Positions 8,579 through 16,945 of a stretch of 53,265 nucleotides of DNA are shown piece by piece (position 1 is the stretch's first letter; each line of letters starts with the position of its first letter). The notes under the pieces were generated by a model. That model ran no database searches and was not told where the DNA came from. It was given only the letters and a program-made list of their open reading frames with translations. The DNA comes from Reyranella soli (GTDB taxonomy: Bacteria; Pseudomonadota; Alphaproteobacteria; Reyranellales; Reyranellaceae). Both the position numbers and the translations under genes were made by a program. The stretch lies in the NCBI RefSeq assembly GCF_007992495.1, contig NZ_BKAJ01000101.1:1-53265 (forward strand), read 5' to 3'.

Positions 8579-8821
8579 CTACGAGCCTGCAGGGCAATGA
8601 CGTCGGACCTGGGAACGAAGCCTTCTGAGCAGCACTTCAACGGCAAGTAGGCGCTTATCGATCTCCTTCGTGAGGCCTCGCAGCTCCTTTGTCGTTCTCA
8701 CCGTCTGTTCGGCTATTTGGGTACTGTCGTGGCGAAGAGCCCGGGCTCTTAACAGAGCGAATTCGACCCGTAGGAACACAGCCTCCGGAACGTGGCGCAG
8801 CGCCACCCGTTGATAAGCCAT
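8579..8821 (-). CDS. Possible 80-residue helical protein
   Basis: Would encode MAYQRVALRHVPEAVFLRVE followed by an amphipathic helix rich in Arg, Lys and Glu. No ribosome site is visible, and the start region overlaps the promoter proposed for the plus-strand gene at 8840. It could be real and divergent, or a chance frame. Confidence 0.35.
   Translation of the reverse strand: MAYQRVALRHVPEAVFLRVEFALLRARALRHDSTQIAEQTVRTTKELRGLTKEIDKRLLAVEVLLRRLRSQVRRHCPAGS
8787..8811 (+). promoter_or_regulatory. EcfG-type general stress promoter
   Basis: GGAAC (8787-8791), 16-nt spacer, CGTT (8808-8811) is an exact match to the EcfG consensus of the alphaproteobacterial general stress response. Expected transcription start is near 8818, giving a leader of about 20 nt before the small membrane protein at 8840. 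Confidence 0.6.
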
Positions 8822-8839
8822 GTACAATTGGAGGCAGAA

Positions 8840-8923
8840 ATGGCTCGTGCCAGTTTGTTGTGGCTATTAGGTATTCCTATTCCCATTCTGCTGCTCATGT
8901 GGGCAGTGGGTTGGCTACACTAA
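8840..8923 (+). CDS. 27-residue hydrophobic membrane protein
   Basis: Reads MARASLLWLLGIPIPILLLM then WAVGWLH: a basic N-terminus and one membrane-spanning helix with a GIPIPI kink. GGAGG at 8830-8834 is 5 nt before the ATG, an EcfG-type promoter lies at 8787-8811, and a terminator-like hairpin follows 9 nt after the stop, so this short frame has every mark of a transcription unit of its own. Short proteins with a LLGIPIPI-type helix are, from memory, common but uncharacterised in proteobacteria. A role in the envelope under general stress is inferred from the promoter. Confidence 0.7.
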   Translation: MARASLLWLLGIPIPILLLMWAVGWLH

Positions 8924-8929
8924 AGTTGG

Positions 8930-8956
8930 AAGGGCGCGGATAACGACCGCGCCTTT
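8930..8956 (+). terminator. Intrinsic terminator after the 27-residue gene
   Basis: GGCGCGG (8933-8939) pairs with CCGCGCC (8947-8953) around a 7-nt loop; flanking A/G bases pair with TTT at 8954-8956, giving about 10 bp. The T-run is short (TTTCCTCC). Confidence 0.5.
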
Positions 8957-8990
8957 CCTCCTGGCGGTGCCACCACTGGCATCCGCCGCG

Positions 8991-9092
8991 TCAATAAATG
9001 GAGCTGGCGGGCTCGATAAGGTCCTCATCCGGGCCATCGCGCAGCATTTCGACGTTATGGATTTGGCCGTCGAGCATGAAGTAACAGCGCAT
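8991..9092 (-). CDS. Short hypothetical protein, perhaps truncated
   Basis: From the ATG at 9092 it encodes 33 residues starting MRCYFMLDGQIHNVEMLRDG. The segment resembles the first strand-helix of small rhizobial proteins of unknown function that are normally about twice as long, so the stop at 8991 may be premature. The open frame extends upstream to 9260 but that part coincides with a repeated leader-like segment (9126-9170). Confidence 0.4.
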   Translation of the reverse strand: MRCYFMLDGQIHNVEMLRDGPDEDLIEPASSIY

Positions 9093-9125
9093 GTGCGCCT
9101 CCGCCACGAGTGAGCGGGAGCGCGG

Positions 9126-9170
9126 GGACACTTGAACCATGTCGCTGTCTACCAGCCGCCGACGCTCAAG
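9126..9170 (-). repeat. Leader-like repeat, copy c
   Basis: Shares GGACA, ATGTCGCTGTCT and CAGCCGCCGACGCT with the copies at 7678-7722 and 10000-10048. It ends about 35 nt upstream of the ATG at 9092 on the minus strand, a position close to that of the 10000-10048 copy relative to its gene. Confidence 0.5.
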
Positions 9171-9624
9171 GGTTCGTGAGCCGGCGATGCCGAGCATTAG
9201 GTCCTTATGAGACCGCCGATTGGAAGCGGCCCCCAGCCTAGCCTGGAGGTTTCTGACCACGCGTTGGGCGCCAGATGGGTTAGCAAGAGGGGGTTTAGGC
9301 TCCTCCGGCGAGGCGGGCTCTGCGGTAACAGGTCAGTTTCACCAAAACTAACCACCAATTCGTCACGGAACTGAAGACTTCCCTGGCCTCGTTGCGCTTT
9401 GTCGGATCGCGCGCCGCGTTGTGTGTGGCTGTGTGGCGCTCGAGGCGGTCAACAGCGCACCACACGGGCACGTCCGACCTGAGGCCGCCCGTGCCCACGC
9501 AGGCATCCGCGCCGACCCGATTGGCGGGATCACACTCTGCGTTTCGAGCCTTATTGAACATACGTCAAAGACTCGGACGTGCTGGGCCCAGGTCATCTCT
9601 GGCTAGCCAATCGCCAGGGGATCA
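9171..9624. other. Stretch without a supported gene
   Basis: Frames exist on both strands here (for example 88 codons at 9295-9561 minus) but they overlap each other, have no ribosome sites and show no recognisable domain. I see no credible gene or clear regulatory element. Confidence 0.4.
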
Positions 9625-9969
9625 TTATGCCGGGCGTGAAGCAGGCACAGCGCTGTTGCCTGGACGAACTGCCTCGCGCTCCCGTACCAGTGTCCGATGC
9701 TGACGCAGCGCAAGGTACATAGTCATCATGGTCTCAAGCAGAGCGAGCGGATCCGCCGACGTAATCCGCGCCGGCTTGGGCATACCCCGCAGTTGGCGCA
9801 ACCCCAGCGGAGTCAGTTTCCAGGTCGCGCCTCGACTCTCGATCAGCGTGAGCTTCTTGAATAGCTCCAAATGTTTGGAGGGGATCGAGGCATGCTGTGT
9901 TCCGGCAGCCAACCGCTTCAGGCTGACTTTCTCGTCGTGGCTGAGACCAGGTGCTTGTAAACTTTGCAT
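9625..9969 (-). CDS. Small winged-helix-like protein
   Basis: A 114-residue protein starting MQSLQAPGLSHDEKVSLKRL. Residues 8-65 have the helix-helix-wing form, ending in ATWKLTPLGLRQLRGM, and the last 40 residues are helical with an Arg-rich tail. Related in pattern to the products at 7971-8099 and 8230-8505. A weak GGGGA precedes the ATG at 9969. DNA binding is inferred from the fold pattern. Confidence 0.55.
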   Translation of the reverse strand: MQSLQAPGLSHDEKVSLKRLAAGTQHASIPSKHLELFKKLTLIESRGATWKLTPLGLRQLRGMPKPARITSADPLALLETMMTMYLALRQHRTLVREREAVRPGNSAVPASRPA

Positions 9970-9999
9970 TGCGTTCCCCGCATCATGAATGGGAGCGCA

Positions 10000-10048
10000 G
10001 GACATTCTTGGCTCAGATGCCGCTGTCTCTCAGCCGTCGACGCTCTGG
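10000..10048 (-). repeat. Leader-like repeat, copy b
   Basis: Begins GGACATTCTTGGC, identical for 13 bases with the copy at 7678, and continues ATGCCGCTGTC and CAGCCGTCGACGCT. It lies about 30 nt upstream of the 9969 start codon on the minus strand. Nothing else is supported in 9970-10230. Confidence 0.5.
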
Positions 10049-10230
10049 ATAACGAGCCGACGACGTTCCGCTGTAGCAGCCCCCCGCATTCGCTCATGTT
10101 CACATTTGAACAACCTGGGCTTAGATCACGCGCTCATCACGGGACGAGCGCGGTACGAGAGGGCCTGAAGACCATGGAAAGCGTGAATGGCAGGTAGCGC
10201 CGGAACCGAAAAGCCGAGAGCCCGATAGCC

Positions 10231-10581
10231 CTAAAACGTCGGCCCCAGCTGAGGCGTCGATGGCGGCCATTCGTCTTCCGGGGTTGGTAACGCGTGACGA
10301 CGCTGCGGCGCCTCCGGCCACGGATTCGCTTCAGCAGCCGGCTCGCAACGGCCGAACCAATCGGGGTGGGTAGCAATGCCGCTGCGGTCGATCCAGTGCT
10401 GCATGGCGCGCGCCTTCGACCAGGTGGTGAAGTGATAGACGCGGTAGCCCGAGTCTTCCCGCCAGCCAGCCAGGACCATGAACTCGCTCGCTGCCGCAAC
10501 CCGCCTACAGGCGGCATCGACTTCTCGAGCGTCCTCAGGCTTGAACGGGTCTTCCCGCCGGATTTTGGCGACGTACGGCAT
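10231..10581 (-). CDS. Hypothetical protein with a duplicated fragment downstream
   Basis: A 116-residue protein starting MPYVAKIRREDPFKPEDARE, with an alpha/beta core (AASEFMVLAGWREDSGYRVY, HWIDRSGIATHPDWFG) and a Pro/Arg-rich C-terminus. No family is recognised. An upstream in-frame ATG at 10605 is possible; neither start has a strong ribosome site. The segment coding RRVAAASEFMVLAGWREDSG is copied almost exactly at 12173-12246 without the rest of the gene. Confidence 0.5.
   Translation of the reverse strand: MPYVAKIRREDPFKPEDAREVDAACRRVAAASEFMVLAGWREDSGYRVYHFTTWSKARAMQHWIDRSGIATHPDWFGRCEPAAEANPWPEAPQRRHALPTPEDEWPPSTPQLGPTF
10434..10507 (-). repeat. Source copy of a 74-bp direct duplication
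   Basis: Matches 12173-12246 at 71 of 74 positions in the same orientation. This copy lies inside the intact gene 10231-10581. Confidence 0.85.
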
Positions 10582-10619
10582 GCGTCGCCGACCCGTCGGC
10601 CTCATTGAGGGCGCTGGCT

Positions 10620-10865
10620 TCAGTGCTGGCGTTCGTCCTCGGGAATCATCCAGCCATCCAGAAGCAGCCCATCATAGTCGACCACGCCAGGCGCCAGCTC
10701 GCGGGCGGTGCGTTCATAGCTTCGCTGGAACGAGGGTGACCATGGCAGCACGCGGTCTTGGCGGCGATCGTGGACCAGCGCGGGCTCCGATGGGTCGAAT
10801 TCGCTCATCGGCCGGAACAGCGGGGTCCGCTCAGCTTGCCAATGAGCGTCGCGACGAGCGGTCAT
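10620..10865 (-). CDS. Hypothetical 81-residue acidic protein
   Basis: The product starts MTARRDAHWQAERTPLFRPM and carries ELAPGVVDYDGLLLDGWMIP near the C-terminus. No domain is recognised. Its start codon overlaps the stop of the upstream gene (10862-10865), so it is translationally coupled to it. Confidence 0.55.
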   Translation of the reverse strand: MTARRDAHWQAERTPLFRPMSEFDPSEPALVHDRRQDRVLPWSPSFQRSYERTARELAPGVVDYDGLLLDGWMIPEDERQH

Positions 10866-11164
10866 GCCGATTTCGAGCTTAGGGGAGCGTCACGTTCGGT
10901 CTCGTGCTCCAGATCGCGCTCGATGCCGAAGACCAGGTCAGACAGCATGTCGTCGGCGTAACCGTCGATCGCATAGGACACATCCTTGGCGGTTATGCCG
11001 TGTTTGTCGGCCAGTGCCTCCAGCACCTGCCGCAGCCGCGCCTTGGTCTCCCGCATGTCGCTCCTGAGCTCGGCCAACCGTTCGTGAGGCAGCGACTGAG
11101 GCGCAGCACTTTTTTGCAACGGGTGAAAGGACGGCCAGTTCGGATGATCGGAGCGCAATGCCAT
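10862..11164 (-). CDS. Hypothetical coiled-coil protein
   Basis: A 100-residue protein starting MALRSDHPNWPSFHPLQKSA with a long amphipathic helix (ERLAELRSDMRETKARLRQV) and an acidic end. GGAAGG lies 7-8 nt before the ATG at 11164, which is preferred over an in-frame start at 11188. It overlaps the next gene by 4 nt. Function unknown. Confidence 0.6.
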   Translation of the reverse strand: MALRSDHPNWPSFHPLQKSAAPQSLPHERLAELRSDMRETKARLRQVLEALADKHGITAKDVSYAIDGYADDMLSDLVFGIERDLEHETERDAPLSSKSA

Positions 11165-11296
11165 GATTGAAACCTTCCCGCGCTTCAAACACCTGGCGGC
11201 CCGGCGGCGTTGCAGGCCAAAGAAAAGATCAAGATGGTGTAGTCCGTTCTCGATCTGATCCTACCAGGAGCAGAAGCCATCCAAGGTGCACCGGTC

Positions 11297-11689
11297 ATGG
11301 AAGACGCGACCCCGTTCCTGGCTAAAGTCATTGGGCTCGCTCTCATGGCGATCGGTGCGGTGATCGTGGTGCGTAGACGGAAACTGGTTCCGGTGTTCGC
11401 GACCTACATCGAACAACGCTTGCTGCGCTTCATAATTTCAATGATCGAGCTGGTCGGTGGACTGGGGCTAGTCGTGAACAATGCTTGGTCGCCTTTCGCG
11501 GCGGCCCTCGTCACACTGATCGGGTGGCTAGCGGTCGCCGAAGCACTGTTCTTCATGGCGGCACCAGATGCGCTAATAGCTTGGCTCATGCGCAACTTCA
11601 ACACAGAGGGCTGGTACGTCGCAGGCGGCACAGTCGCGTTCGTGGTCGGGTTCTATTTGGCCGGTTCAGGTTTAACCTGGAGCACGTAG
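11297..11689 (+). CDS. Four-helix inner-membrane protein, unknown function
   Basis: A 130-residue protein with four hydrophobic segments: near residues 8-25, 44-62, 66-88 and 106-126. The organisation resembles small DUF-type membrane proteins. It is a lone plus-strand gene among minus-strand genes, and its 3' end overlaps the zincin fragment on the other strand. AGGAGC at 11266-11271 is too far away to serve the ATG at 11297, so the ribosome site is unclear. Confidence 0.65.
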   Translation: MEDATPFLAKVIGLALMAIGAVIVVRRRKLVPVFATYIEQRLLRFIISMIELVGGLGLVVNNAWSPFAAALVTLIGWLAVAEALFFMAAPDALIAWLMRNFNTEGWYVAGGTVAFVVGFYLAGSGLTWST

Positions 11690-11827
11690 TCTACGCATGC
11701 CGCGCATGTGGCCGATCTCATGGATGGTCACGTTAGTGATAAGCGAGCCGACGCGCGCTGCCGTGCAAAGGATGCTGCTCGGGTCAGGCGTAATCAGGGG
11801 GCTCTCATGTAACTCGCGGTGCCAGTT
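11672..11827 (-). pseudogene. Fragment of a zinc metallopeptidase (HEIGH motif)
   Basis: A 51-codon open frame bounded by stops and without ATG reads GSLITNVTIHEIGHMRGMRR near its end. V-T-I-H-E-I-G-H is the zinc-binding helix of zincin metallopeptidases (HExxH). The third zinc ligand and the rest of the domain are absent. It overlaps the plus-strand membrane-protein gene by 18 nt. I read it as debris of a larger protease gene; a short functional product is unlikely. Confidence 0.45.
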
Positions 11828-12040
11828 TCAGCGGCCAGATTTTCCGACCTGACGGCGAACTATAGACAGCACCGACGGCCGAGGATGAGCTTCCTCTTCG
11901 CGCGGAGATTGCGCAGATTGCAATCCTTTCTCGGGTTGTTCGGATGCCGGCGGCGTCCGCCAAACAAGAAAAGCCAGGCCGAGGCCGCTCACCGCGATGC
12001 ACGAGACGAAGCCCGCTATGAACCAGAGCAAGCCAGACAT
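11828..12040 (-). CDS. Small single-span membrane protein
   Basis: From the ATG at 12040 (GGGGGAGG 3-4 nt upstream) it encodes 70 residues starting MSGLLWFIAGFVSCIAVSGL: one membrane span, then a soluble tail rich in Glu, Pro and Arg. Function unknown. The frame continues upstream to 12091, but the ribosome site supports the shorter form. Confidence 0.6.
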   Translation of the reverse strand: MSGLLWFIAGFVSCIAVSGLGLAFLVWRTPPASEQPEKGLQSAQSPREEEAHPRPSVLSIVRRQVGKSGR

Positions 12041-12382
12041 CGCCTCCCCCGGTCGACGAATGAAGTAGTGGGCTGACAGCGCCGCGAGCATGAAGCATCG
12101 CTGTTGCCTCTACAACCTGCTGAGTACGCGGTGATATCGGCCCGGTTCCTACCGGTACGTCCCGGATGGCGCGATAGACGCTGTAGCCCGAGTCTTCTCG
12201 CCAGCCAGGCAGGACCATGAACTCGCTCGCTGCCGCAACCCGCCTAGAGTGGATCGGCGGGCGCAAAGACGTAGTGACGGCACGGCCGCACAAGGATTAG
12301 TGCCGGCGAGATGCAGAAACGCGTCGCCGTGTACCGTGGACAGATTCCACTTTGGCGACGGCGGGACTGCGATCACCGTTGC
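12041..12382. other. Gene-free stretch with a partial gene copy
   Basis: Apart from the 74-bp duplicate at 12173-12246 I see no gene, hairpin or promoter that I can support here. Confidence 0.5.
12173..12246 (-). repeat. Orphan copy of the 74-bp duplication
   Basis: 71 of 74 bases equal 10434-10507. Only the segment encoding the WREDSGY core is present; flanking sequence is unrelated, so this copy is a gene fragment. Confidence 0.85.
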
Positions 12383-12622
12383 CTAACTGAAAGCCTTGAA
12401 CGTGATCAGAGTGAAGGTGTCCTTCACGCCGGCAAGCGTCTGGATCTTGCTGGTGACGAAATGACCGATGTCGGTCTTTTCGTCGAGATAGCACTTCATC
12501 AGAAGGTCGTACTGGCCGGAGGTCGAGTAGACCTCCGACACCTGCTCGACATTGCAAGCATCGTCGGCCACGTCGTAGGCCCTACCAAGCTCGCATTTCA
12601 CCATGACGAAGATGGTCTGCAT
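12383..12622 (-). CDS. Stand-alone Lrp/AsnC ligand-binding (RAM) domain
   Basis: A 79-residue protein starting MQTIFVMVKCELGRAYDVAD, with the ferredoxin-like beta-alpha-beta fold of the RAM domain (GQYDLLMKCYLDE, HFVTSKIQTLAGVKDTFTLI). The helix-turn-helix of Lrp regulators is absent, so it cannot bind DNA alone. Such SMALL-RAM proteins form oligomers and bind amino acids. It lies 27 nt downstream of the helicase gene in the same direction. Confidence 0.88.
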   Translation of the reverse strand: MQTIFVMVKCELGRAYDVADDACNVEQVSEVYSTSGQYDLLMKCYLDEKTDIGHFVTSKIQTLAGVKDTFTLITFKAFS

Positions 12623-12648
12623 GATCCCCTGCTTTCCAGGGGGCCACT

Positions 12649-14214
<1,566 letters not shown>

Positions 14215-14380
14215 TTAATTTCCGTGGCTTAGTCCATTCTTCCGCTGGACTGTGGGGCGGTCTCCTCTACGCCTGAAGATTCGGGCCGGACCGCTGGCGG
14301 CACTCATATGAGCCTTGACATGGCTTAAGTCAATGCAGGCGCCCTGCGTGGCTGCGTCGCGTGCGCGATGCCCCAGCGCC

Positions 14381-14698
14381 TCAGGCCTGGGACGGCTTGA
14401 GCTCGATTTCGACAAAGACGAACTCGAAGCTGTTGGGATTGATGACGTCGTGCTCGACGCCGATCTGGCGGGCGTACGACACCCCGGCGCGCAGGGGCGC
14501 CGGCACCGTCGTCTTGCCGTCAAAAATGTGCAATTCGCCGGTCGTCACCGGCACCACGACATAATCGTGATTGTGGCGGTGCCAGCCGGTGTGGCCGCCC
14601 GGCGGGAAACGCCATTCGGTGACGATGACCCGGTCGTTCTCGACCTGGACGGTGGGCTTTGCCATAGGGCGCTCGGGGGGACGCTGATCGTTACTCAT
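14381..14698 (-). CDS. Cupin-domain protein
   Basis: A 105-residue single-domain cupin. Motif 1 is visible in PPGGHTGWHRHNHDYVVVPV and motif 2 in YARQIGVEHDVINPN, giving His metal ligands. Function unknown; such proteins are often small dioxygenases or sugar isomerases. Two starts are possible (14698 and 14665); neither has a clear ribosome site. It is divergent from the MATE gene, with a 16-bp palindrome between them. Confidence 0.8.
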   Translation of the reverse strand: MSNDQRPPERPMAKPTVQVENDRVIVTEWRFPPGGHTGWHRHNHDYVVVPVTTGELHIFDGKTTVPAPLRAGVSYARQIGVEHDVINPNSFEFVFVEIELKPSQA

Positions 14699-14758
14699 GG
14701 CGAAAACCTAATGCCACCCACGGCTTTTGTCAGGTGACAGGCCGTAGCACCCTGCTAA

Positions 14759-14774
14759 ATGTGCATATGCACAT
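14759..14774. promoter_or_regulatory. 16-bp perfect palindrome, possible operator
   Basis: ATGTGCATATGCACAT is a perfect palindrome in the 109-nt space between the divergent cupin and MATE genes. It lies 34 nt before the MATE start codon, where a repressor could block transcription. No regulator gene is adjacent. Confidence 0.45.
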
Positions 14775-14775
14775 G

Positions 14776-14792
14776 TACGGGAGAGGCCCGTA
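14776..14792 (+). other. Leader hairpin before the MATE ribosome site
   Basis: TACGGG (14776-14781) pairs with CCCGTA (14787-14792) around AGAGG, immediately upstream of the AGGAGAG ribosome site. It may tune translation of the exporter. Confidence 0.3.
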
Positions 14793-14807
14793 TAGGAGAG
14801 ACAAAAA

Positions 14808-16238
14808 ATGGCCCACCCGCTTCTGACGGCCCCGATCGGCAAGAGCCTGTGGAAGCTCGCGGCCCCGACCACGGCCGTGATGGTGGCGCAGACCTTCGTG
14901 GCCATCGCCGAGACCTTCATCTTCGGCCGGCTGGGCACCGAGGCGCTGGCGGGCTTCGCCCTGGTTTTCCCCTTCATGATGATGATGACCATGATGGCGG
15001 CGGGCGGCATGGGCGGCGGCGTGGCAGCCGCCATGGCCCGCGCCGTCGGCGGCGGCCGTATCGAGGATGCGCGCTCGCTCGTGCTGCACGCCCTGGTGCT
15101 GGGCGCCGGGCTGGCGCTGCTGTTCACGCTGTTGGCCTGGACGGCGCTGCCCTTCCTCTACGGCCTGCTGGGCGGCGATGGCCGGTCGCTCGCCAACGCC
15201 CTCACCTACTCCCACGTTCTGTTCAGCGGCGCGCTGGTCATCTGGGCCAACTTCTTCCTCTCCGCGCTGCTGCGCGGCGGCGGCGATGCGGCGACGCCCG
15301 GCCGCTACATGCTGTTCTCGTCGATCGCCCAGGTGCCGCTGTCCTACGTGCTGGCGCTGGGCGTCGGCGACTGGCCGGGGCTCGGCATGGCAGGGCCGGC
15401 GCTCTCCTCGCTGCTCACCTCGCTGGTCTCCGCCGCCCTGCAGGCGCGCGCCCTGTGGCGCGGCAAGCTGGGCTTCGTGCCGGCGGTCGCCGGCATCCGC
15501 CTGCAAGGGCGGCTGTTCTGGGACATCCTGCGGGTCGGCCTGATCGCCTCGTTCTCGGCCTTCACGGCCAACCTCACGGCCCTGCTGGTGACCGGCCTGG
15601 TCGGTCGCTTCGGCGTCGCCGCGCTGGCCGGCTACGGCATCGGCGTGCGGCTGGAGTTCATGCTGGTGCCGCTGGCCTTCGGCATCGGCTCGGGGCTGAC
15701 GACCCTGGTCGGCGTCGCGGCCGGCGCCAATGACTGGAAGCGCGCGGTGCGTGCCGCGTGGATCGGCAGCCTGACGGCGGCCGGCGCGCTCGGCCTCTGC
15801 GGCTGGATCCTGGCCTTGGTTCCCGAAGGCTGGGCGCGGCTCTTCACCAGCGACGCCAGGGTGGTCGAGGCGACGGTCGCCTACATCACGCGCGTGGCGC
15901 CGTTCTACTGCCTGTTCGGGCTCGGCATGACGCTGTCCTTCGCCAGCCAGGGCGCGGGCCGCATGAAGGCGCCGTTCATCGCCGGCCTCGCCCGCCTGTT
16001 CATCGCCACGGTCGGCGGCTGGTATGCCGTCGAGATCCTGGGCTGGGGCCTGCCCGGCGTGTTCGTCGCGATCGCCGTCGGCATGATCGCCTTCGGCAGC
16101 CTGATCGCCGGACCGCTGCTCGTCATTCCGTGGGGGCCACGACGTTCAAGGTCAGGGCGTGCTAGATTCGTTCCAACAACAGGAGCGAGCGATGCAGCAC
16201 CCCTCGATGATCGCAACCTGGAACCGCAACCCCGCTGA
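14808..16238 (+). CDS. MATE-family multidrug/toxin efflux transporter
   Basis: Inner-membrane antiporter with twelve predicted helices in two similar halves; 476 residues. The N-terminus (LWKLAAPTTAVMVAQTFVAI) and the paired TFIFGRLGTEALAGFAL and VTGLVGRFGVAALAGYGIGV segments are typical. AGGAGAG lies 9 nt before the ATG. The last 30 residues (after WGPRRS) are hydrophilic and coincide with the ribosome site and first codons of the methyltransferase gene, which overlaps by 47 nt in another frame; this tail may be a recent extension. Substrate unknown. Confidence 0.9.
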   Translation: MAHPLLTAPIGKSLWKLAAPTTAVMVAQTFVAIAETFIFGRLGTEALAGFALVFPFMMMMTMMAAGGMGGGVAAAMARAVGGGRIEDARSLVLHALVLGAGLALLFTLLAWTALPFLYGLLGGDGRSLANALTYSHVLFSGALVIWANFFLSALLRGGGDAATPGRYMLFSSIAQVPLSYVLALGVGDWPGLGMAGPALSSLLTSLVSAALQARALWRGKLGFVPAVAGIRLQGRLFWDILRVGLIASFSAFTANLTALLVTGLVGRFGVAALAGYGIGVRLEFMLVPLAFGIGSGLTTLVGVAAGANDWKRAVRAAWIGSLTAAGALGLCGWILALVPEGWARLFTSDARVVEATVAYITRVAPFYCLFGLGMTLSFASQGAGRMKAPFIAGLARLFIATVGGWYAVEILGWGLPGVFVAIAVGMIAFGSLIAGPLLVIPWGPRRSRSGRARFVPTTGASDAAPLDDRNLEPQPR

Positions 16239-16875
16239 CGAAGAAGCGATGGGCGCGGCGCACGCGCCCATCTGGAGACGCATGATCAACGTCTCCCTGC
16301 CACACGACCTGCACGAATCGACCGTGCTCGACTACGGCTGCAACCAGGGCGGCTTTCTGCGCATGCTGTACGACCGCCATCCCTTCAAGAGCGCGGTCGG
16401 CATCGACATCGCCCGCGAATCGGTGGCGCGGGCCGAACTGCTGAAGGGCCATCGTCCGGTCGAGTACAAGGTCACCGACAGCGCCGCCTCGCTCGGCCGC
16501 ACCTTCGACTACGCCTTCAGCCACGAGGTGATCTACCTGCTGGGCGACCTTGCGGCGCACGCGCGCGACATGAGGGCGGCGCTGCGGCCAGGCGGGTCGT
16601 ATGTCGCGGCCATGGGCTGCCACACCGACAGCGCAGTGTGGCCGCGCTGGCGCAAGCTGATCGCCGAGACCTCGTCGATCCCGATCCACGACCATTCGCT
16701 GGAAGACGTCTCGAAGGCCTTCGGACAGGCGGGTTTCACCGTCGCAGTGCGGCCGCTCGACCTCGATGCCTTCATGCCGGTGACGGTGGGCAGCGCCTAC
16801 TTCCCCAAGGTCGTCGACCAGCTGCACTACTACAGCCAGGACAAGGTGCTGTTCAGGTTCGTCAGGACGCCATAG
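16192..16875 (+). CDS. Class I SAM-dependent methyltransferase
   Basis: A 227-residue enzyme with motif I in VLDYGCNQGGFLRML, the acidic ribose-binding residue in GIDIARES and a post-I core (FDYAFSHEVIYLL, LRPGGSYVAAMG). The substrate is unknown. AGGAG at 16181-16185, 6 nt from the ATG at 16192, decides the start. It overlaps the end of the MATE gene by 47 nt, suggesting coupled expression. Its last 27 bases plus stop are repeated at 17802-17832 after the L,D-transpeptidase gene. Confidence 0.88.
   Translation: MQHPSMIATWNRNPADEEAMGAAHAPIWRRMINVSLPHDLHESTVLDYGCNQGGFLRMLYDRHPFKSAVGIDIARESVARAELLKGHRPVEYKVTDSAASLGRTFDYAFSHEVIYLLGDLAAHARDMRAALRPGGSYVAAMGCHTDSAVWPRWRKLIAETSSIPIHDHSLEDVSKAFGQAGFTVAVRPLDLDAFMPVTVGSAYFPKVVDQLHYYSQDKVLFRFVRTP
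16845..16875 (+). repeat. Left copy of the direct repeat flanking the L,D-transpeptidase segment
   Basis: 27 identical bases (16845-16871) plus TAG, ending the methyltransferase gene; with one mismatch, 30 of 31 positions match 17802-17832. Confidence 0.85.
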
Positions 16876-16945
16876 CAACGCAGCCCCTTTGCCAGCCGGG
16901 CAAGCCGTGCGATCCTCAGCGAACGATCGAGAGCGATGTGATCTA

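Noticed and set aside
9368..9395. GGAAC...CGTT as a second EcfG-type promoter
   Set aside because: Spacer is 18 nt, longer than the usual 16-17, and no credible gene follows.
9295..9606. An 88-codon minus frame and a 61-codon plus frame over the same bases
   Set aside because: Neither has a ribosome site or a recognisable pattern, and they exclude each other.
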